From assembly GCA_014058105.1 (NCBI GenBank), contig JACGCM010002890.1:1116001-1180000 (forward strand): a stretch of DNA of 64,000 bases, written 5' to 3'. This document shows, one piece after another, positions 56,790 to 64,000 of the stretch; the stretch's first letter is position 1; every line of letters begins with the position of its first letter. A model generated the notes under the pieces. It was not told where the DNA came from. It did no database searches and was given only the letters and a program-made list of their open reading frames with translations. A program made the translations under genes and the position numbers. Origin of the DNA: Kingdonia uniflora (taxonomy: Eukaryota; Streptophyta; Magnoliopsida; Ranunculales; Circaeasteraceae).

Positions 56790-57504
56790 TATAATGGCCT
56801 ACTCGCAGCCTTTGACAGTCAGTCAAAGCCTACTTCACAGCCTACTCGAATGTATCGAAGCCCACTCAATCTCTAAAATAGACTCCCCAGAGATCCGCCA
56901 AAGGCAAAGCTTCGACATCAGGCAAAGCATCGAGAACGGATTAACGTGCTACAGTAGAAATCCTTCAACCTTACTATTATACGGTCGAAGCTAGATAAAA
57001 TAGATAATCACCTCATCAGGTCAGACAGCGCATTGATTGGCCCGTGCAGCTACAGTGACAGGTCCAACCACCGTGCCGTTCAGAGACATCATTAATAAAT
57101 GTTGCAGTGACAGTACCGACATGACCGGTGCCCATAACTCGCCGGGATTTCCCGACAGTAATCATGTAAACTTGACCCACACTTGGTGACTCAGCTCCCT
57201 ATATCTCTATAAATAAAGGAGAAGGGAAACCAAGGAGGGGTTAAAAAATCATCTCCAGCCCTTTGCATTTTACCTTCGACCACCCGAATACTCTATACTC
57301 GAACCATGTTATTTACTCTTCAGTAATACAATCTGTCTTAAAAAATCCTCATCAGAGGTCGTAGAGAGTCACATTTGGGCATCTACGCAAGTATTTGTCT
57401 ATAGTTAGATCTTACTTTAAGTCATTTGCTTGCCTCCTTTGATTAAGGATCGATTCTATGTCGTAAGAAGCAACTTCACATCCAAACAAAGTTAGGTCCT
57501 TACA
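56790..57504 (+). repeat. 5' LTR of element D
   Basis: 715 bp. The first bases are TATAATGGCC where the family has TGTAGTAGCC, so the terminal TG is mutated to TA. Ends GGTCCTTACA. TATA box at 57208-57217. Primer site ATTGGCGTCGTCTGCG follows. Confidence 0.88.
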
Positions 57505-57589
57505 ATTGGCGTCGTCTGCGCTTCCCACCCTACAAATTTCCTTTCCATCTTCCCCTCCTTTTGTTTTTTACTTCATCAGAATACCCTCA

Positions 57590-59262
57590 ATGGCCCCCAC
57601 ACGCCGTTCCAACTCAACCCAGGCAGGCCACTCCATTGACGGAGTGGCAGCCCAAATATCCCTGCTATCCCAACAAGTCGCGCAGGCAGATGAGCGCCAC
57701 CAGAACCAACTAAACCAGGAGCGTGAAAACCACCGCATGGCACTAAAAACTAAGCAAAATCGCCGCTTGGATGATGAAAATAGACAGAATAGAGCAATTG
57801 ACGAACAGTACAACACCGTCCGAGGGCTACAAAGATTACAGCCCTTGGATCCTATTTTCCCATTCTACGCACCAGATCAATCGCGCATCTCTGCTCGCGC
57901 CCGCCTAGAACCTTCACCAAACCTCGAGATACGCCCCATTCGCACCGGTGCCAAAAAATTTCCCCTCATTATCCCCCCAACCGGCTCTATTCACCTCGGG
58001 ATTCACCCCACAGAAGACTCTTTTGACTCAACGCTCTGCTCCCCCGATACCCCAGACGCCGTCCTACTCGGGAACGGCTCGGGGAACCCAGTTCTGATTT
58101 TATATCACACACTCGACCTCACAACCTTCGACTTCATCAATCTCCCCCATATCCTGCATATGTTACACAATAGAACATCGACCACAAAATGCAACCCGTC
58201 ATTCCCGTTAGCACAAGCCCCGCCACAAACTCTTGGGGCCGCCTCAATAACCCAATCTGCCCCAAACTTTTGGCTATCGAAATACCTTCCAACTTTTATG
58301 CCCCCAAACTCATAAAATGCCGTAACACAGACCTCAAATCTCATATCCTTAAATTCCAAAACTCCCTGAGCCTCTACTCTGTGGCTGACTACCTATTATA
58401 TCGCCTTTTTCCAACGAGCCTTACCGATAACCCCCTTCCATGGTACCGCAATCTCCTAAATGGATCGATTCATAACTTTGAGCAACTTTCACACCTTTTT
58501 ATTGCCCAGTTTGCCTTTAACAAAGACAGGGAGGTCAGAGCTGGCGCTCTCTTTAATTTGAGAAAATCCGGCAGTGAGACCCTCGAATCCTTCACCAAAA
58601 GATTCCTTGACGAATCTCAGAAAATTGAAAATCTCGACTGCTCGAATGCTATTTTGGCATATTTGAATGCCCTGCCCAACCACAGCCGAGTAAAAGAGCA
58701 CCTAGTCCTCCACAAACCAAAAACACTCGAAGAAATGCTCTCGAAGGTCAATGGCTATATTGATCTCGAACGCCTCCAAGAGTCCCGCAAACAGAGCCAA
58801 CCTTCGCAAACAGCAAACTTCAATAAACCTCGGTAACACCCCCACCCTGCTCCCGTACCCATGATCGATCCTGTCTTACAGGAGACTGAGAGCCGCAAAT
58901 GCCCCAACATTGATAAAAGTACTGAAGCTCGCAAGAAGCGACCAAGGCCTATTTTGCCTACACTCGCTGCCCCCCTCAGCACCCTTCTACCACACATACA
59001 GGCAGATCCCATTTGGCGCATCCCTTTCCCCATCAAAGTCAGACCAGGAAAACCTTACTGCGCCAACCATAAGTGCAACTGTCACCATACCAATAAGTGC
59101 TTCGCCCTTCAAGGCTCCCTTGAACTTATTTTTAGAACAGGACGTTTATACCAGTTTATTGCTGATCTTCCGAGCTACCTCGATGGGTCCTACCTCAAAT
59201 CTCTATCCACCCCTACTACTGAACAAGCTAAAGTACACTTCTATAGTGTCAAGTTGATTTAA
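57590..59262 (+). pseudogene. Gag of element D
   Basis: ATG at 57590 (MAPTRRSNSTQAGHS) with 242 open codons, then a frame change between about 58190 and 58315. The second part (58189-58836) has LTDNPLPWYRNLLNGSIHNF, AFNKDREVRAGALFNL and FTKRFLDESQKIENLD. After a stop at 58834 the C-terminal part (58861-59262) holds the modified knuckle YCANHKCNCHHTNKCFALQ and a YQFIADLPSYLDGSY stretch. N-terminal residues 30-90 are coiled-coil-like. Confidence 0.88.
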
Positions 59263-59399
59263 GTTAACAACATAGACAGTGGACATTCCAAGAGTAAACG
59301 AAAGCGTGTTGAAGAATGTCACAAGCTCACCTATCAGGAGAAATTTTCTACGCTTCTGCCATAATCAAGTCGTCACCCTCGACTCGAAGTTATCTCTTT

Positions 59400-59880
59400 C
59401 ATCGACTGTGATACTTCACACGTTCGTTTCCCCCATTCTGATCTGTTAGTCATCATGATTAAGATCTGGAACCTCGTCCTCCATACAATGCTCGTAAATA
59501 CTGGGAGTGCAGCTGATGTCCTTTTTTTCCAAACAATCCAAACCATGAAGAAAATAAACCTCATAACCACTGCCAACATCGAACTAAAAGGTTTCAATGG
59601 ATTCACAGAAGTTATCGTTGGCCGTATCAGCCTATCCGTCACTACAGGCCCCATTACCCTTCAAACCAACTTCTTCCTCATTGACAAGAAGTCTGAATAC
59701 CTCGGTATACTCGGACGAGATTTGCTTCACGCCATACGAGCTATACCTTTGACCTACCATCAGACCCTTTGATTCAGCAATCACGAGGGTACTTGGAACT
59801 TGAAAGGCTCTCAACGCCTTGCCCGCTCATTCGAGCACCCATAGATCGACCAAACTCGAAAACTTGTCAGCCGCCCATAG
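59400..59880 (+). pseudogene. Aspartic protease of element D
   Basis: MLVNTGSAADVLFFQT: the catalytic Asp is replaced by Asn (59497-59499), so inactive. It continues LKGFNGFTEVIVGRISLSVT and EYLGILGRDLLHAI. Stops at 59770 and 59842. Confidence 0.85.
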
Positions 59881-59929
59881 TAATCACAGAATCTTTCTGT
59901 CCCCTCAACTTTGACAGATACCACCCTAT

Positions 59930-60780
59930 CCATTGAGCCCACTATTTATATCGAACTCGACAGTCCTGGTCGGTGAATAATTATCAGAACCTTCCACAAT
60001 GAGTCAGAGCGCCTTGAACTTTCCGATTTCCTTTGAACAAATAAAGACATCTTTGCCTGGACATTTCTGGAAATGCCTGGTGTCGACCCCAACCTGGCCT
60101 GTCATTGCCTCGATCTCATCCTCCAATCCTTGGCAGCAAAACAAAAAAAGCATATACTGGCACCACGACTTTGAGAAGCTGTGAACTTCGAAGTAAACAA
60201 GCTTATTGCCGCAGGCTTTGTCAAAGAAGTGAAATAGGCAGGCTATATATCAAACATTGTAGCAGTTCCTAAGAAGAATGGCAAGATCTGAATCTGCGTC
60301 GACTTCACAGACTTCATCAAGCACACACCGAAGGACAGTTTCCCCTTCCCAACTATCTCAGCACTCCTCGATGCCACTACTGGACATGGGTGCCTATCCA
60401 TGATGGACGCAGCTTCGGGCAATAATCAGGTACCCCTCCTCCCCTAAAATCAACTTAAAACTTCATTTATAACTGAAAAAGGCCTTTACTTTTTCAATGT
60501 TATGCCATTCAGCCTTAAAAATGCCAGCATCACCTACCAACGTCTTGTCACAACCATGTTCAAACCCTTGCTTGGCAAATTTATCAAAGTCTATATCAAC
60601 GATATGCTATGCAAGAACCTTCAAAAAGGCAACCATATCCAAGACCTCTTAAAAATCATCCTGATACTTCGCACGTATAATATAAAACTCAACCCAGTAA
60701 ACGCGGGATAAAGATTGACCCCACCCACATTTAAGCCCTCATTGACATGTCTTCGCCCCAAACCAAGAAAGACGACCAAA
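59930..60780 (+). pseudogene. Reverse transcriptase of element D
   Basis: PGVDPNLACHCLDL-like lead-in, then GKI-ICVDFTDF with a TGA at 60289-60291 (the same codon as in C), HTPKDSFPFP, LSMMDAASG, FNVMPFSLKNASITYQR (the conserved FGL is FSL). The catalytic box Tyr-Ile-Asn-Asp is at 60592-60603. A deletion at about 60690-60705 removes the GHLISK region. Confidence 0.88.
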
Positions 60781-61330
60781 AAGTGACGGACAGGATAGTA
60801 GCCCTCAATAGTTTCATTTCTAAATCCTCAGATCGATGTGCCTGGCTCTTTTCCCTCTTACGCGATCAAGGCATCCTCAAAGAAAAAAAGAAAAACAATC
60901 CTGAGATCGACTGGACCCCAGAGTGCGAACATGACTTCCTTGAACTCAAAACTTATCCTGGTCGTCCACCAATCATCAGCACACCTATCAAAGGTGAAAC
61001 ACTATCTTTATACCTTGCTGCCACAGAAAACTCTCTCAGTTCAGTGCTCATTCGACTTGATTCTAACATTGAAAAACCTATATATTTCATAAGCAAAACC
61101 TTCAAAACTTGAGCGCCTACTCCTTACACTTGTCTATTCAGCATGTAAGCTTTAACCATATTTTCAGGCTCATCCCATACGTGTTATTACCAGTTATCCC
61201 CTTCGAGAGGTACTTAGCAAAAAAGAAAAATCCAGACGAGTGCAATAGTGGTCCGTATACCTTGGCAAACACGACATTACCTTCGAGAAGAAAATATCCC
61301 AGAAAGACCAAGCAGTAGCAGACTTTCTAG
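60780..61330 (+). pseudogene. Retroviral-type RNase H of element D
   Basis: NNPEIDWTPECEHDFLELK, LSLYLAATENSLSSVLIRL, KPIYFISKTFKT, open for about 120 codons to a stop at 61110. The rest (KPYFQAHPIRVI-like and YPLREVL-like sequence) is frameshifted. Confidence 0.85.
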
Positions 61331-61419
61331 CTGACTTCCAGGTCGAAGATGACGACTGGGAAAAATACGAAGAGGATTTTTTAGAAGATCAACCCGAAAT
61401 AGTAGATCCCTGGGACCCT

Positions 61420-61890
61420 CTCACCGGCTGGCATTTATTCTCAGACGGATCAGCAGGACCTAATGGCTCAGGCATTGGTATTGTCTTGGTAACACCTACT
61501 AATGGCCACATAGAGAAAGTTGTCAAACTGGCCTTTGAATGTTCTAATAACGAAGCAGAGTATGAAGCATTGATCCATAGCCTCGACCTCGCACTCGACC
61601 TTGACATTCCCAAGATTGCAGTCTTTACAGATTCCCAACTCGTTCAGAGACATTACACAAGAGAAAACCAAGCTAACAGTCGCATGGCTGACTACGCTCT
61701 CTTTGTGTAACAGCGCATGGACCGGTTCCCTGAAAAATTGACAATCACACATTACCCTCGAGGAAAAAATAGACATGCATATGCCCTCGCCTACATAGCA
61801 GCTATGCTCGGCCAATCAGAATCTCTGACACTCCGTATCGAAGTACTCGAACGCCCAAGTATCGACCAGATGGAAATTAATACCATCAAT
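61420..61890 (+). pseudogene. Archaeal-type RNase H of element D
   Basis: GWHLFSDGSAGPNGSGIGIV (first acidic residue), FECSNNEAEYEALIHSLDLA (Glu), AVFTDSQLVQRHY (Asp), then ITHYPRGKNRHAYALAYIAAM, where the last Asp of the DALA motif is Tyr. A single stop at 61708. The clearest example in the window of this domain. Confidence 0.9.
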
Positions 61891-62079
61891 ACTGGGGGCG
61901 AGAGCCACGATCCAGACCATTGGCAAACATCGTTCCTTCATTACCTCTACAATGCCACCCTTCCAGATGATCCCAAAGCCAAACGGTCCATTCTAGAAAA
62001 CTGTCGCAGATATACTATCCAAAAAACTAACTACATCAAAAATCCCCAAATGGCTTCTTCCTTCGATGCATATCCCAAG

Positions 62080-63130
62080 CCGAAGCCTCTCAAACCTTAG
62101 CCGAACTTCATGAAGGAACCTGCGGTGCTCATACTGCTTGTCATTCTATGGCCCATCGAGCTGTTACCTAAGGATTATTTTAGCCCGGTATGAAAAAACA
62201 AGCCTCTGACTATGCAAAACACTGCAATAAATGCCAGCGTCATGCTCATGACATCCATTGCCCCTCTCAAGACCTCCACTTCAGTCAAGTTTCTTGGCCA
62301 TTCAAAAGATGGACCATCGATCTCAATTGACCCTTTCTAAAAGCTTCAAGTAGTAGAGAAAGCATCCTCGTCGCAACCGATTACTGCACAAAATGAGTCG
62401 AAGAGGTACCTCTATGCCAAACCAGAGAAGAAGAAGTTACCAAATTTTTATGGGAAAATATCATCACTCAATTCGGCTGTCCCCATATGATCCGATGCGA
62501 CAATGGTCCCCAATTCGTTGGCAGCAAAGTCATAAACTTCCTCAAAAAATACAACATCATCCTCTCACCTTCCGCACCTTACTATCCCCAGGGCAACGGT
62601 CAAGTCAAAGCAATTAACAAAACCATCGTCGATGGTCAGAAGAAGAGAGTCGATGCAAAGAAAGGACGATGGGTTCAAGAGTTACAACACGTCCTTTAGG
62701 CCTATCGCACAATCCCAAGGAAATCTGTCGGATGCGCCCCCTTCCTTCTAACATATGGAACCGAAGCTGTATTACCAACCCAATTCGAAGTACCCACTCG
62801 AGACCCTAATCTCCCAGACGAAGATAATGAGTTTTAACTTGCATGCAACATGTTATGGATCGATAAAACCTGAGATCGTGTTATCACCAACCTTGGCCGG
62901 AACCATGCATCACTTCAAAAATCTTACAACAAAAGAGTTCGACCATGGATTTTTAATATTGGAGACCTGGTACTTCGACGTGTCAATCAATCTTCGAGAC
63001 CTCGAAATGCAGGCAAGTTAGCCGAATCATGGGAATGACCATATGTCGTCTACGATAAAACAGACAAGGGTTCTTATTACTTAATGACGGAAGACAAAGA
63101 GCCTCTACCGAACCCCTAGAATATAATACA
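62080..63130 (+). pseudogene. Integrase of element D
   Basis: CNKCQRHAHDIHCPSQDLHF (zinc region); RWTIDLN before a stop in place of the IGPF motif (first Asp kept); MIRCDNGPQFVG (second Asp kept); GNGQVKAINK with the catalytic Glu replaced by Lys (62607-62609), as in B. C-terminal VLPTQFEVPTRD-like sequence and LAESW. Several stops (62328, 62395, 62696). Confidence 0.85.
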
Positions 63131-63256
63131 GTTGGTCTCCTATAACATGTCATATCTCCAACCATGTACAGCTGATGTAATCCAGAACATTCAATAAACA
63201 ATTTTTTCAACCCTTACTTCGTCTCCTGCTTCATTTTGAATTTCTAGATTTAACAC

Positions 63257-63945
63257 AGGTGTCATGTCAACCTTCGACCCGACTGAAACTTGGGGGCGAT
63301 CTAGAATTGCTCAAGCTCCCAACTTAGAGCAAACTCGAGGGGCAAGAATGGTCGAAAGGCCGAACCCTCGGGGATGCATTGGGGGCGACCAGATATTCCA
63401 TCGTTGTGGCTTAAGCCTTTGAAGTCCAGTCCTTTTCTTGATTGACCCTCGGTATTACGTCCACCCTCGCCCCGATTGATACTTGGGGGCAGTCTTGAAT
63501 TGCTCAAGTCTTCAATTTCTAGCAAACTCGAGGGGCAAGGATTGTCGAAAGACCAGACCCTCGGGGATACATTGGGGGCGATCAGATATAATTTTTCCTG
63601 GCCCTGAAATTGTCAAAGTCCAGTCCTTTTCTTAGTTTACCCCGGGTATCATGTCCACCCTCGCCCCAACTGGTACTTGGTGACGACCTTGAATTGCTCA
63701 AGTTTCCAACATTCCAGCAGACTTGAGGGGCAAGGATGGTCGAAAGACCGGACCCACGGGAATGCGTTGGAGGCGATCAGATATTGCTTCTTTGTAGCTT
63801 AGGCCTTCGAAGTCCAGTAAATTTTTGGGTTTCCTTTAGGTATCACGTCCCCTCGGCCCGACAGATACTTGGAGGCGACGTGGAAATTTTTCAAAATTTC
63901 AACATCGCTGTGGCTTCGGCCTTTGATCTCTAGCAAAACATTCAG
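63257..63945 (+). repeat. Tandem repeat block after pol, element D (about 194 bp x 3.6)
   Basis: Unit starts at 63257, 63450, 63644 and 63838 (193-194 bp apart). Same unit as in B: TACTTGGGGGCGA, AACTCGAGGGGCAAG, GGTCGAAAGACCGGACCC, TTGGGGGCGA. The fourth unit stops after about 100 bp. Confidence 0.9.
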
Positions 63946-64000
63946 AGTTCGATCTATACAATCATCGATACTCCCCAGGTTTTGATCACACCTCAGTCAT

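Larger units (their letters stand above)
56790..64000 (+). mobile_element. Element D: Tat-like retrotransposon, runs past the window end
   Basis: Same family as B and C, inserted in the antisense gene of C. 5' LTR, primer site, gag, protease, reverse transcriptase, two RNase H domains, integrase and four tandem units are visible; the antisense block and 3' LTR would be to the right. The left flanking 5-mer is CACAG (56785-56789). It has the longest open gag of the three copies. Confidence 0.9.

Noticed and set aside
29585..63130. Calling any gag-pol gene functional
   Set aside because: Every copy has several stops and frameshifts and at least one changed catalytic residue.
1..64000. tRNA, rRNA or host protein genes
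   Set aside because: I looked for tRNA-like T-arm sequences, rRNA signatures and long non-transposon frames and found none; a covariance-model tRNA search would settle it.

Overview
This window is angiosperm nuclear DNA made almost entirely of transposable elements. The evidence is Athila-type, Tat-type and chromovirus-type Ty3/gypsy retrotransposons, Ty1/copia relics, a small hAT-type DNA element, GT-AG introns and TATA boxes, with no sign of operons. I found no host gene, rRNA or tRNA. Species cannot be told from the sequence. Most coding regions carry stops and frameshifts. Many losses are C-to-T or G-to-A changes at CpG, as expected for old, methylated, probably heterochromatic DNA.

Layout. 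1-8125: the 3' part of a plus-oriented Tat-like element (A), holding minus-strand genes, a plus-strand 3' LTR at 7503, and a reverse-oriented solo LTR (1676-2403) with a perfect 5-bp target duplication. 8165-8690: an unidentified repeat (R). 8931-19492: a decayed minus-strand copia element (F) interrupted by an hAT-type element (11230-11876) and a 2.8-kb solo LTR (16131-18973). 20878-26640: a decayed plus-strand Athila element. 28217-45120: a minus-strand chromovirus-like element (E) that lost its reverse transcriptase and is split by a complete 13.5-kb Tat-like element (B, 28766-42286). 45123-45640: second copy of R. 45680-46210: copia fragment. 47729-48327: second copy of the 7503-type LTR, broken by Tat-like element C (48328 on). 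C is itself broken at 56790 by Tat-like element D, which runs past the window end.

B, C and D belong to one family: LTR, primer site, gag, protease, reverse transcriptase, RNase H, a second (archaeal-type) RNase H, integrase, a tandem-repeat block, then an antisense region before the 3' LTR. That antisense region is the most interesting part. In A, B and C it holds a minus-strand gene with spliceosomal introns. One phase-1 intron is recognisable in all three copies and one phase-0 intron in A and B; a 5'-UTR intron is likely in A and B. The gene encodes a protein resembling the plant 'putative gypsy type transposon' family followed by a coiled coil. One or two further small antisense genes lie upstream, each with its own TATA box.
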